Positions 14,493-22,458 of a stretch of 64,000 nucleotides of DNA are shown here, one piece after another (the stretch's first letter is position 1; each line of letters starts with the position of its first letter). The notes under the pieces were generated by a model, which had not been told where the DNA came from, ran no database searches, and worked only from the letters and a program-made list of their open reading frames with translations. The translations under genes and the position numbers were made by a program. The stretch spans positions 1 to 64,000 of IMG/VR virus record IMGVR_UViG_3300032296_001209. The stretch is one strand, 5' to 3'. The stretch is from a virus.

Positions 14493-15173
14493 ATGATTAG
14501 CACTAAAGACGTGCAAGCTACAAGTAGCTCGCCAAAGAAAACCCTGAGCCCCGGTGAACACACCGTAAAAATTAACTCTATTGGATTAGAGAGTGTAAGT
14601 TACAAAGCAGGTGCATATCACCTGATTCTTAATGTAGAAGGTCCTGATATGGGATCAGAATTTGAAGGATTCTTAGTAGACAAAGACAAGCCTAATGGTG
14701 CCCGTTACAAGGGTCAGATTGGTAAAGTTAAGTTTAGCTTTTATCCTTTCTCTGATGGTGAAACCAAAACTGGTATCAAGATCAGTAGAGATTTAAGTAT
14801 TTTACGTGCAATACAGCAATTATGTATTGCCGGAAATAAACTTGAGTGGTTTGAAGAAGCAGATGGTAAGTTTGCCACCATTGAAGATTTTGTTAAAGCA
14901 GCCGGTACAATCATTTCTGATGATACCTTATTTAACATGTGTCTCAATGGTAAAGAGTATGAGAAGAATGGTTATATCAACTATGATTTGTTCTTACCAA
15001 AGTCTAGCAAAGAGGCCTATGCATTGGAATCTGCAGCTGCAAGCCCAAGTAAATTAATCTCTTACAACCCTGAGTTGCATATCAAGAAAGCTAAGGTAGA
15101 AACAGTAGCATCATTTGGTGATACTAATCCTTTTACCACAGGTTCTGATACATCTACAGGATTTGAGTTTTAA
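14493..15173 (+). CDS. Single-stranded DNA-binding protein (crAss-like type)
   Basis: A 226-residue protein with a beta-barrel-like core (LSPGEHTVKINSIGLESVSY, AYHLILNVEGPDMGSEFEGF) and a flexible C-terminal part. It ends in the aromatic STGFEF, like the short tails by which SSBs bind partners. It is paired with the RecA-like ATPase upstream and followed by a terminator. The assignment rests on similarity to crAss-like phage SSBs as I remember them and on context. Confidence 0.7.
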   Translation: MISTKDVQATSSSPKKTLSPGEHTVKINSIGLESVSYKAGAYHLILNVEGPDMGSEFEGFLVDKDKPNGARYKGQIGKVKFSFYPFSDGETKTGIKISRDLSILRAIQQLCIAGNKLEWFEEADGKFATIEDFVKAAGTIISDDTLFNMCLNGKEYEKNGYINYDLFLPKSSKEAYALESAAASPSKLISYNPELHIKKAKVETVASFGDTNPFTTGSDTSTGFEF

Positions 15174-15192
15174 GTTTTAAAGTTTATTATAT

Positions 15193-15225
15193 AAAAGGGG
15201 GATTATATGGTCCCCCTTTTTTATT
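15193..15225 (+). terminator. Rho-independent terminator
   Basis: A perfect 10-bp stem AAAAGGGGGA/TCCCCCTTTT with loop TTATATGG, followed by a T-rich run. It ends the helicase to SSB unit 20 nt after the SSB stop. Confidence 0.88.
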
Positions 15226-15229
15226 ATTG
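15222..15229 (+). promoter_or_regulatory. Weak TAnnTTTG-like promoter element
   Basis: TATTATTG, one mismatch from TAnnTTTG, overlaps the end of the terminator and lies 5 nt before the primase ATG at 15235. The spacing is the same as at the other near-leaderless starts in the window. Confidence 0.35.
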
Positions 15230-15234
15230 CAGTT

Positions 15235-16203
15235 ATGATTAGTACCAAGATCCTAATTCCGGATATAAAGTCAGTACCTATAGCATGGGTATTTGAGCAT
15301 TATTGTAGATTAGATCAGAAGTTAACTGGTCAAGACATTAAGATTAAATCTATCTTTAACCCTAGTGAAAGAACTCCTAGTATGTGTATCTATTTTAAAA
15401 AAGATAGAGAGAAATACTACTACAAAGATTTCTCTACAGATAAGGGTGGTGATTGTGTTGATTTAGTACAGCAGATACTTGGTATAGATACCCGGTTAAA
15501 TACAATGCATAAGATTGTAAGAGATTACAATGAGTTTGTATTGCATAATAACGGTGGTTATGACTTACAGGTATTTAAACAATACAACAAATACAAGATA
15601 GATAGATATGAGATACGGCAGTGGAATACACTAGATAAAAGTTTTTGGGGTAAATACGGTATAGGGTCTAGAATGTTAGAACACTATAACGTAAAGCCAC
15701 TAACTACTTATACCATGTTTAAAGAAGAGGATGGTGTATATAAAGTCTTAAATATTGAAGGCTCTAATATATACGGTTACTTCAAGAAAGATGGTACATT
15801 AGTTAAAATCTATCAGCCTAAAGTACAAAAGAAGAAGTTCTTAAAAGTAAAAGATTACATACAGGGCAGTGAGCAACTATCCGGTAGTGATTCATTAGTG
15901 ATTGTATCCTCTCTCAAAGATGGTATGTGTTTAAAGAAGATGTATCCCCATATAGATTTTCTGGCACCAGATTCTGAGAATACTATGATCAAGAAAGAGT
16001 ATCTAGATAGTATTAGTAGCAACTACAAGACATGCTATATACTGTTTGATAATGATGAGGCCGGTAACAGATCTACTGTAAAGTATTGTAATCAATTTAA
16101 TTATCTGAAACCTTTATATTTGCAGTTATCTAAAGACATCTCTGATTCAGTAATGGACCACGGATATCTCAAAGTAAAAGAATATATAGATAGTAAGTTA
16201 TGA
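15235..16203 (+). CDS. DnaG-family DNA primase (TOPRIM)
   Basis: A 322-residue primase. The N-terminal part keeps the DnaG zinc-domain fold pattern (FNPSERTPSMCIYF, then YYKDFSTDKGGDCVDLVQ) without the usual zinc cysteine set. The C-terminal TOPRIM region has LVIVSSLKDGMCLKKM (with S where the catalytic Glu is normally found) and the acidic YILFDNDEAGNRST. It synthesises RNA primers with the DnaB-type helicase. It shares the MISTK start with two genes upstream and overlaps the RusA gene by 4 nt. Confidence 0.85.
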   Translation: MISTKILIPDIKSVPIAWVFEHYCRLDQKLTGQDIKIKSIFNPSERTPSMCIYFKKDREKYYYKDFSTDKGGDCVDLVQQILGIDTRLNTMHKIVRDYNEFVLHNNGGYDLQVFKQYNKYKIDRYEIRQWNTLDKSFWGKYGIGSRMLEHYNVKPLTTYTMFKEEDGVYKVLNIEGSNIYGYFKKDGTLVKIYQPKVQKKKFLKVKDYIQGSEQLSGSDSLVIVSSLKDGMCLKKMYPHIDFLAPDSENTMIKKEYLDSISSNYKTCYILFDNDEAGNRSTVKYCNQFNYLKPLYLQLSKDISDSVMDHGYLKVKEYIDSKL

Positions 16204-16577
16204 CAACATTTATTATACCGGGTAATACACCCTCTAGTAAGAATGGTAGAGTATGGACAGGCAGATACAGTATAGCAAGTGCAGCCACAAGAAAGTGGAA
16301 ACTTGCAACTGATGAACACTGGAAATCACAAGCTAAACAGTTTAGAAAAGAATCTAAAGATCTTGGTAAACCATTGTATATAGAGTTTAAGTTCTATAGA
16401 AAGAGCAGACATAAGTTTGACTTGATTAACATAGCACAGGCTGTACAAGATGCAATGGTAAACTATGATTGGATAGATGATGATAACGCTGATGAACTAG
16501 TGCCAGTATTTGCTACTTATGAGTATGATAATAAAAACCCAAGAGTTGAAATTAAAATCCTAAAGAAATGGAAGTAA
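16200..16577 (+). CDS. RusA-family Holliday junction resolvase
   Basis: A 125-residue RusA-like endonuclease: N-terminal FIIPGNTPSSKNGRVWTGR, then the acidic metal-binding pattern HKFDLINIAQAVQDAMVNY and DWIDDDNADEL. The aspartates are spaced as in RusA. It would cut branched DNA before packaging or in recombination. ATGA coupling to the primase supports co-expression with replication genes. Confidence 0.88.
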   Translation: MTTFIIPGNTPSSKNGRVWTGRYSIASAATRKWKLATDEHWKSQAKQFRKESKDLGKPLYIEFKFYRKSRHKFDLINIAQAVQDAMVNYDWIDDDNADELVPVFATYEYDNKNPRVEIKILKKWK

Positions 16578-16795
16578 AAAAGAAGATTAAGGTAATGTAC
16601 GCTTTTAGTCAAGCTGCGGCTCTTTATGTAGACATTCATGGTTGGGATGCATTGTTTAGTAATAAACATGAATCAATGCAGGTAGACTATGATTATGGTA
16701 TTAAGGAATTTGATACCAAGAAAGAAGCAGAGGCTTATGTTAGTGGTGTAAATGATGCAAACGGTTGGACAGACCCTGTAGCAGAGATTGTGTGA
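16568..16795 (+). CDS. Hypothetical protein (75 aa)
   Basis: MEVKKKIKVMYAFSQAAALY... is a small mixed alpha/beta protein with an acidic end. It overlaps the resolvase by 10 nt, and its stop overlaps the next gene's proposed GTG start. No motif recognised. Confidence 0.65.
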   Translation: MEVKKKIKVMYAFSQAAALYVDIHGWDALFSNKHESMQVDYDYGIKEFDTKKEAEAYVSGVNDANGWTDPVAEIV

Positions 16796-17052
16796 AAGAA
16801 TCAGATTTAAAAGAAATTAGAAAGGCTTATATATTAGCCAAAGCACTTAATGTGCAGTATCAATTTATTAGAGAACTTGTAAATCCAGAACTTAAAAAAT
16901 CTGTAAACGAGGCAAAAGCTAAGAACTCCCATGTGATCAAGATTGTAAATAATTATTTCTCTAAGAGAAATGTTACAGGCTCATTTATAGATCAGGAAGA
17001 AGAATTAGCATTTCAGTTTTTAGAGGAACTGGATAAAATTACAAAACTTTAA
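16792..17052 (+). CDS. Hypothetical helical protein (86 aa), GTG start
   Basis: A lysine-rich helical protein starting VKESDLKEIRKAYILAKALN. A GTG at 16792 overlaps the previous stop as GTGA, the counterpart of the ATGA overlaps seen elsewhere. The only earlier start is a TTG at 16765, deep in the neighbouring gene. No family recognised. Confidence 0.6.
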   Translation: MKESDLKEIRKAYILAKALNVQYQFIRELVNPELKKSVNEAKAKNSHVIKIVNNYFSKRNVTGSFIDQEEELAFQFLEELDKITKL

Positions 17053-17065
17053 ACCCAAACTTACT

Positions 17066-18205
17066 ATGAAAAAAGACGAAGAACTGGCATTAGCCGGGAA
17101 AGAACTTATGCTTGAACAACCCTTCTATGGTATGTTCTTGATAGGTCTTAACAAAGAATGGAATAACAGAATTCCAACTGCTGGTGTAAGCAAACACAAC
17201 ATTAATTATAAGCTTGTGATTAACTCAGATTTCTGGGCTAGTCTACCACATGACCACAAGAAAGGTCTATTGTGGCATGAGCTTCTACATATTGTGTTTG
17301 ATCACCTTAACTTACGGGATGAGTTTGCAGACAAGAAGTTATTTAACATAGCTGCTGACTGTGAGCTTAATCAGTACATTACTCTAAGCTGTCTTCCAGA
17401 TGGTGCTATCTTACCTAGTTCATTTCCTAACTTGAGACTTGATTACAAAGCAGGTACTAGATACTATTATGATATGCTACAAAAGAATCAAGATGATGAA
17501 GATGTACAAAACATGATAGGTAATGGTGATGATATGCATCCTACATGGGAAGAGTTTGATAACCTAAGTGATTCTGAAAAGAAATTACTTAAGTCTCAAG
17601 CTGAGTATCAACTTAGAGAGGCAGCAGAAGAGTGTCTAAAAGCTAGAGGTCATTTACCTGGAGAAATTAGTGAGATTTATAAAAGAATCACTGCAGTTAC
17701 TCCAAGTAAATTTAACTGGAAAGCTTATCTGAGAAGATTTGCTGGTAACTCTTACATTGTTGAGACTAAGTTATCTAGAAAGAAGATTAACAAGAGATAT
17801 CCGGATGCTCCCGGAATGAAATTTAAACCCAAGAAACATATCTTGGTTGCAATAGATACATCTGGTAGTGTGAGCAATGATGAACTTATAGAGTTCTTCA
17901 ATGAAATTAAACACATGCATAAAACCGGAACAGAGATTACAGTATTACAGTGTGATACAGAGATTACTAGTGTTGAGAGTTATAACCCTAAGAAGGATGT
18001 AGAAGTCAAAGGCCGTGGAGGTACTGAGTTTGATCCCGTACTAGAATATTATAACAAGAATACTAAAAGATACACATGTCTTATTTATTTAACAGATGGT
18101 GAATGTTATACAACAGTTACACCAAGAGGTAGAATGCTTTGGGTTATTTCTTCAAAAGCCCAAATCAATGAGCAACTACCCGGTCCCCAAATTCAATTAA
18201 ATTAA
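17066..18205 (+). CDS. Metallopeptidase-VWA protein (DUF2201-like)
   Basis: A 379-residue protein with two parts. The N-terminal zinc-peptidase-like domain has LLWHELLHIVFDH (HExxH, residues about 71-75) and NIAADCELNQY. The C-terminal von Willebrand A-like domain has the MIDAS motif LVAIDTSGSVSNDEL (about 264-268), GRGGTEFDPVL and YLTDGECYT. This pairing is typical of DUF2201 proteins, which sit beside MoxR AAA+ ATPases, as here (13 nt apart). The pair may act as a chaperone-like remodelling or protease-activation system; the target is unknown. Confidence 0.88.
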   Translation: MKKDEELALAGKELMLEQPFYGMFLIGLNKEWNNRIPTAGVSKHNINYKLVINSDFWASLPHDHKKGLLWHELLHIVFDHLNLRDEFADKKLFNIAADCELNQYITLSCLPDGAILPSSFPNLRLDYKAGTRYYYDMLQKNQDDEDVQNMIGNGDDMHPTWEEFDNLSDSEKKLLKSQAEYQLREAAEECLKARGHLPGEISEIYKRITAVTPSKFNWKAYLRRFAGNSYIVETKLSRKKINKRYPDAPGMKFKPKKHILVAIDTSGSVSNDELIEFFNEIKHMHKTGTEITVLQCDTEITSVESYNPKKDVEVKGRGGTEFDPVLEYYNKNTKRYTCLIYLTDGECYTTVTPRGRMLWVISSKAQINEQLPGPQIQLN

Positions 18206-18218
18206 AAACCCTAAAAAC

Positions 18219-19400
18219 ATGGCACAAGTAAAATTAAACAGCGCTGAATTAAAAGATTTCATTAAGCACGTAATTAACAACAACAGATTCATTCAAGGTC
18301 AAGGTAAAGTACCAACAGCTTTGAATGTAGTAGGTAATGCAGGTCTTGGTAAAACTACAATTGTCTCTAACCTTGCAAAAGAAGAGGGTATGCAGTTTGT
18401 AAAAATTAACCTTGCAATGATAGAAGAGTTATCAGACCTAGTAGGATTTCCAGTTAAGGAATTCCAGATTGGTAAAGATACTCCTGATGGTCTTAAGACT
18501 AAGTGGGTAACTGAGATGGAAGCTGAGCTAGCAGTTAAGGCCGGGTTTAAACTAACCGGTGCAAGGCGCACTGCTTATTGTGCACCTGAATGGATTTCTG
18601 GTAAAGGTGAGTCTGGTATCTTATTATTAGATGACTACACTCGTGCAGATCCTAGAATGATCCAAGCATGTATGGATTTGATTAACACTCAGGAGTATAT
18701 CTCATGGAAGTTACCTAAAGACTGGACTATCATCCTAACTACTAACCCTGATGGTGGTGACTATCACGTAAATAGTATGGACGTAGCACAAACTACTCGC
18801 TTTATTTCTTGTGACTTAAAGTTTGATGTAGACTGTTGGGCACAGTGGGCAGAAGAAACAGCTATGGATGGTAGATGTATTAACTTCATCTTGAAGCATC
18901 CAGAAGTTGTTACTGAGTCTACTAACCCGCGTGCAATTACTACATTCTTTAATGCTATCTCTAGCTTTGAGAAGTTTGAAGATAATCTACCTATGATCCA
19001 AATGATTGGTGAAGGTTCTGTTGGTGCAGACATGACTAGCTTGTTTACTTTGTTTATCAATAACAAACTGGACCAGTTGATGTCTCCTAAAGACATTATC
19101 TTACATGACAATGAGGACTATATTGTAGGTACTTTGAAGTCTACAGTTGGTAGAGGTGACGATTACCGGGCAGACATTGCTAGTATTATGAGTACTAGGA
19201 TTGTAAACTTTGCCTTGGCGCACTTCAAAACAAATCCTATGAAGAGTGAAGTAATTAAACGTTTTGAGAAATTAGTGGTGGATGAGATATTTGCTATTGA
19301 CCTTAAGTATATGATTGTAAGAAATCTTATTAATGGTAACAAGCAGAAATTTCAAAAGCTTATGTTGAACGATAAAGTTATGGAGTACACAATCCGATGA
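18219..19400 (+). CDS. MoxR-type AAA+ ATPase
   Basis: A 393-residue AAA+ protein. Walker A is VVGNAGLGKTTIVSNLA (about 37-53), Walker B is GILLLDDYTRADPRM, sensor 1 is WTIILTTNPDGGDYH and the arginine-finger region is VAQTTRFISCDLKF. This series resembles MoxR/AAA_5 ATPases that work with VWA-domain partners. The gene is flanked by the metallopeptidase-VWA gene and, with a 4-nt overlap, by an unknown 353-aa gene, so the three are probably one functional unit. Confidence 0.88.
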   Translation: MAQVKLNSAELKDFIKHVINNNRFIQGQGKVPTALNVVGNAGLGKTTIVSNLAKEEGMQFVKINLAMIEELSDLVGFPVKEFQIGKDTPDGLKTKWVTEMEAELAVKAGFKLTGARRTAYCAPEWISGKGESGILLLDDYTRADPRMIQACMDLINTQEYISWKLPKDWTIILTTNPDGGDYHVNSMDVAQTTRFISCDLKFDVDCWAQWAEETAMDGRCINFILKHPEVVTESTNPRAITTFFNAISSFEKFEDNLPMIQMIGEGSVGADMTSLFTLFINNKLDQLMSPKDIILHDNEDYIVGTLKSTVGRGDDYRADIASIMSTRIVNFALAHFKTNPMKSEVIKRFEKLVVDEIFAIDLKYMIVRNLINGNKQKFQKLMLNDKVMEYTIR

Positions 19401-20458
19401 AAAATTTGTATTTAAGAATAGATGGTAATAAGTTTCAAAAGAAAGTAGGTGATACTTATTCTCCTTATGGTTTTAGTAGTAGTAACTATAAAGACTTGTT
19501 AGAGTCTCTTAAGTTAGAAAGCGTTAATATTGTAGATCCAACAATCTTTGATGGATTAAATACATCATCACAAAGTCTTGTAGCTGGTGACAAAGTATTT
19601 ATAATGCCGGGGGTAACCATCCCCCGGTATAAAATACGGGAAACTGGTAAAGAGATTGGTTTTGATATAGTAAGAAATCAAAGTAAAGCAACCAAAGTAG
19701 TCTTTAACAAGAAACAGGTTATAGAGGAAATGATAGACAAAAGAAATGAGATGGGAATATCTATTAACAGTGTAAAACAAATGTTTGAAACTTATAATAT
19801 TAGTGTTCCTGAACTAGATGATCCAGATACAGGTAGTTATGTTGTTGTAGACTGGTCATTACTTAGAGGACTTAATCATATCTATAATAGTGTTATATCT
19901 GGCAATACAGATGGTCTAGAAACTAATCATTTTTATACTTATCGCTTTAAAGAAGATGCTTATGAGCAACTAATCAATGATTTGCTAGCTAACACTAAAG
20001 TTATTATCTCTGATAAAGATGTAATGAAACAGTGTAATGGTTCTCAACCACTTAACTCTGAATCTTATGCAAGGTTAGTAAGTATGTTTAGTTCAAATCA
20101 AAATCAGGAAATTGGCTTGGAGTTATTATGTAACTGTGACTATGATCAGTCTATGGTATATATCTTGAAGTTAATGTCTAGATTTGATCTACGTAGTATG
20201 CCCGGTACAAACCATGTAAACTACAAAGCATTTAGACAGTACATGACCACACACTGGAATATTGATCCTAACTATTACAGTGGTGATATTATAGATATTA
20301 TATCTAGACTTGCAGAGGGTGGTAAACTTAAGAGAGAATACTTATCTGAATTTAAAGATGACATTCTAAAACATGTAAAATCATATGGTGAGAATAAAAT
20401 CTTTACCATCAGTGCAATTCAAATGAATGATAAGTACAAAGAAAAAATAGTAGAATGA
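19397..20458 (+). CDS. Unknown protein coupled to the MoxR/VWA pair (353 aa)
   Basis: The N-terminus (MKNLYLRIDGNKFQKKVGDT) is beta-like, and the C-terminal two thirds are helical with aromatic and acidic segments (QEIGLELLCNCDYDQSMVYI). No catalytic motif was recognised. It overlaps the MoxR gene stop and the nuclease start by 4 nt each, so it is expressed with both. It could be the substrate or adaptor of the AAA+/VWA system. Confidence 0.75.
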   Translation: MKNLYLRIDGNKFQKKVGDTYSPYGFSSSNYKDLLESLKLESVNIVDPTIFDGLNTSSQSLVAGDKVFIMPGVTIPRYKIRETGKEIGFDIVRNQSKATKVVFNKKQVIEEMIDKRNEMGISINSVKQMFETYNISVPELDDPDTGSYVVVDWSLLRGLNHIYNSVISGNTDGLETNHFYTYRFKEDAYEQLINDLLANTKVIISDKDVMKQCNGSQPLNSESYARLVSMFSSNQNQEIGLELLCNCDYDQSMVYILKLMSRFDLRSMPGTNHVNYKAFRQYMTTHWNIDPNYYSGDIIDIISRLAEGGKLKREYLSEFKDDILKHVKSYGENKIFTISAIQMNDKYKEKIVE

Positions 20459-21429
20459 CAGATCAAGAGTTAATAGAACAGTTTTATAAAACTAAGTATT
20501 ACATTAGTTACTCAGGACTAAGCAAACTAAGGTTTAGTCCTAGATTGTTCTTCACTCATTACATCCTCCAACAAAAGGAGGAATCGGTTGGTGCACATTT
20601 GGTAGAGGGCAGGTTAATTCACTGCCTTCTACTACAACCGGATGAGTATGATAATCAATTCTATGTAGCTAAAAGTAAACTTCCTTCAGATAATCTTAAG
20701 GATATTGTAGATAAAATATTTAGAGAGCACCCTGAATGTAGTGATTTGTCTAACTTTCAAGATGAAATCTTAAACATTTTAATAGAAAAGAACCTTTACC
20801 AGACGCTAAAAACGGATGAGCAAAGACTAGCCAAGGTAATTACACCAATTACTACTGACTATCTTACTGATCTTATAAATAGTATTGGTAAATCTGTAAT
20901 TGATCAGAGCACATATGATAAATGCTTACGGGTAGTAACTAAGTTTAAAGCTAATCCGGAAGTTAGATATCATCTAGGTCTAGACATTACAGAGTTTGAT
21001 GATGTTAAATTTCATAGAGAGTTACCGGCATCTTGTGATTTAGTTGATTACAAGTTTGGTATCAAGGGTATTCTTGACAGTGTAATTGTAGATGATGTAA
21101 ACAAAGTAATTAAGATAGCAGACGTTAAGACTACTAGCAAAACAATCCCTGAATTCAAAGAGAGTGTAGAGTACTACAACTATTGGATGCAGGCTGCAAT
21201 GTATGTACTACTAGCTAAATGTCACTTCTTAAAAGTTGATTACACTTATCAGTATTCTTTTGTGGTGGTAGACAAGTATGAGCAGATTTATTGCTTTCCT
21301 GTTTCTCAGTTAACACTTGATGACTGGAATGAAAGATTTAGAAAAGCGCTAAATGAAGCACATTATCACTATGAAAATAGAGATTATTCTCTACCTTATG
21401 AGTATATTGTAAACAAAATAATACTATGA
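20455..21429 (+). CDS. PD-(D/E)XK exonuclease-like protein
   Basis: A 324-residue nuclease with the phage exonuclease layout: SYSGLSKLRFSPRLFFTHYI, then GAHLVEGRLIHCLLLQPDEY (helical GxxxH motif I). The catalytic GIKGILDSVIVDD follows, then KIADVKTT (D-x-K) and the QAAMYVLL helix. It is likely a 5'-3' exonuclease or RecB-like nuclease used with the annealing ATPase and SSB in recombination. Confidence 0.87.
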   Translation: MTDQELIEQFYKTKYYISYSGLSKLRFSPRLFFTHYILQQKEESVGAHLVEGRLIHCLLLQPDEYDNQFYVAKSKLPSDNLKDIVDKIFREHPECSDLSNFQDEILNILIEKNLYQTLKTDEQRLAKVITPITTDYLTDLINSIGKSVIDQSTYDKCLRVVTKFKANPEVRYHLGLDITEFDDVKFHRELPASCDLVDYKFGIKGILDSVIVDDVNKVIKIADVKTTSKTIPEFKESVEYYNYWMQAAMYVLLAKCHFLKVDYTYQYSFVVVDKYEQIYCFPVSQLTLDDWNERFRKALNEAHYHYENRDYSLPYEYIVNKIIL

Positions 21430-21986
21430 AAAAATTACATGACAAGTACACACAGAAATCCCGGATATTCTTATACCCGGCACTAAACATTAGAAGAGGC
21501 AGTCATATCAAACCCATACAGACTTACATTGCATGGGAAGAGATTGTATCTCCTACTGATAGAAAACTTATTTGCGTTTATGATATACAAGATAATGAAG
21601 ACTATCAAATCTTTGAGAGGGTTAAGTTGTTTGGTAATGATAAGTTCTGTGAGTTTAGACAGACTACAGATAACAAGGGTATTTATATTTTTACATTTGA
21701 TGACCGGGCTTATGACTGGGATAAATTTGTAAAGGGTAAATATTCTCAACTGTCTGATGCTGCTAAAGATGAGATTGAAAGATTCTATGGTAAAGACTCT
21801 AGTACTTATGAGTACGTGATGAGCTATCTATACCCTGAAGACTATTTTGATATCTATGCAGAGCTGTTAGGAGTCAATGTAAACATCCTAAAAGGTGTTG
21901 GAGAATTGTGTGCTCCGTATCACACTGAAAAAGAAACACTTAAAATACCTGTAGAGAATTTGGAAATGAAAGATTTAATTATTTGA
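21426..21986 (+). CDS. Hypothetical protein (186 aa)
   Basis: MKKLHDKYTQKSRIFLYPAL... with an alternating beta-like N-terminal half (YIAWEEIVSPTDRKLICVYD, GIYIFTFDDRAYDWDKF) and a helical acidic end. It is coupled to the exonuclease by ATGA. Many tyrosines and aspartates, no recognisable catalytic signature. Function unknown. Confidence 0.75.
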   Translation: MKKLHDKYTQKSRIFLYPALNIRRGSHIKPIQTYIAWEEIVSPTDRKLICVYDIQDNEDYQIFERVKLFGNDKFCEFRQTTDNKGIYIFTFDDRAYDWDKFVKGKYSQLSDAAKDEIERFYGKDSSTYEYVMSYLYPEDYFDIYAELLGVNVNILKGVGELCAPYHTEKETLKIPVENLEMKDLII

Positions 21987-21995
21987 TTTGTGTAT

Positions 21996-22388
21996 ATGAA
22001 AGATAGTATGTTATGTATTAGTTCCGTATGGAACGGTCAGGAGAGTTTTAAAGTTATACCTTTAGTAGAAACTTGTCCTTATGTAGAAATGATTTATGAT
22101 CCAGAAGCAAGCATGTTGGTTATCATCTCTAAAATTATTAAAGATGCTTACCACATGATTCCTAGAATGGATGATAAAGGTGATGTAGTATTTACTAAGA
22201 ACAGAAAGAATCCAGAGAAAAGTTACGCGGAAGAGAGAAGACTGGTTGAGTCTTTCCAAGAATATTATGTACATAAGAAAGAAGAGATCTTAGATATTAT
22301 TGCTAAGTTTGCAATGAATCATGATAACTTTGACTTTAGTATCTTGGAAAAAGAATCAGTAGGAATCACGGGTCCAACTCAAGTATAG
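21996..22388 (+). CDS. Hypothetical protein (130 aa)
   Basis: MKDSMLCISSVWNGQESFKV... a mixed alpha/beta protein with a helical acidic C-terminal half (EILDIIAKFAMNHDNFDFSI). The ATG at 21996 is preferred; a GTG at 21990 would add two residues. It is the last gene before a strong terminator and precedes the DNA polymerase. No domain recognised. Confidence 0.7.
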   Translation: MKDSMLCISSVWNGQESFKVIPLVETCPYVEMIYDPEASMLVIISKIIKDAYHMIPRMDDKGDVVFTKNRKNPEKSYAEERRLVESFQEYYVHKKEEILDIIAKFAMNHDNFDFSILEKESVGITGPTQV

Positions 22389-22420
22389 GGTCTTGAGGAT
22401 TGCCATATAAACCAACAATC

Positions 22421-22452
22421 AAGGGGGATGTAATAGTCCCCCTTTTTTTTCT
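22421..22452 (+). terminator. Rho-independent terminator
   Basis: An AAGGGGG stem pairs with CCCCCTT across a loop of about 11 nt and is followed by eight Ts. It closes the unit ending at 22388 and stands 7 nt before the DNA polymerase ATG. Its G5/C5 core is like those at 15193 and 6404. Confidence 0.85.
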
Positions 22453-22458
22453 AAAACT

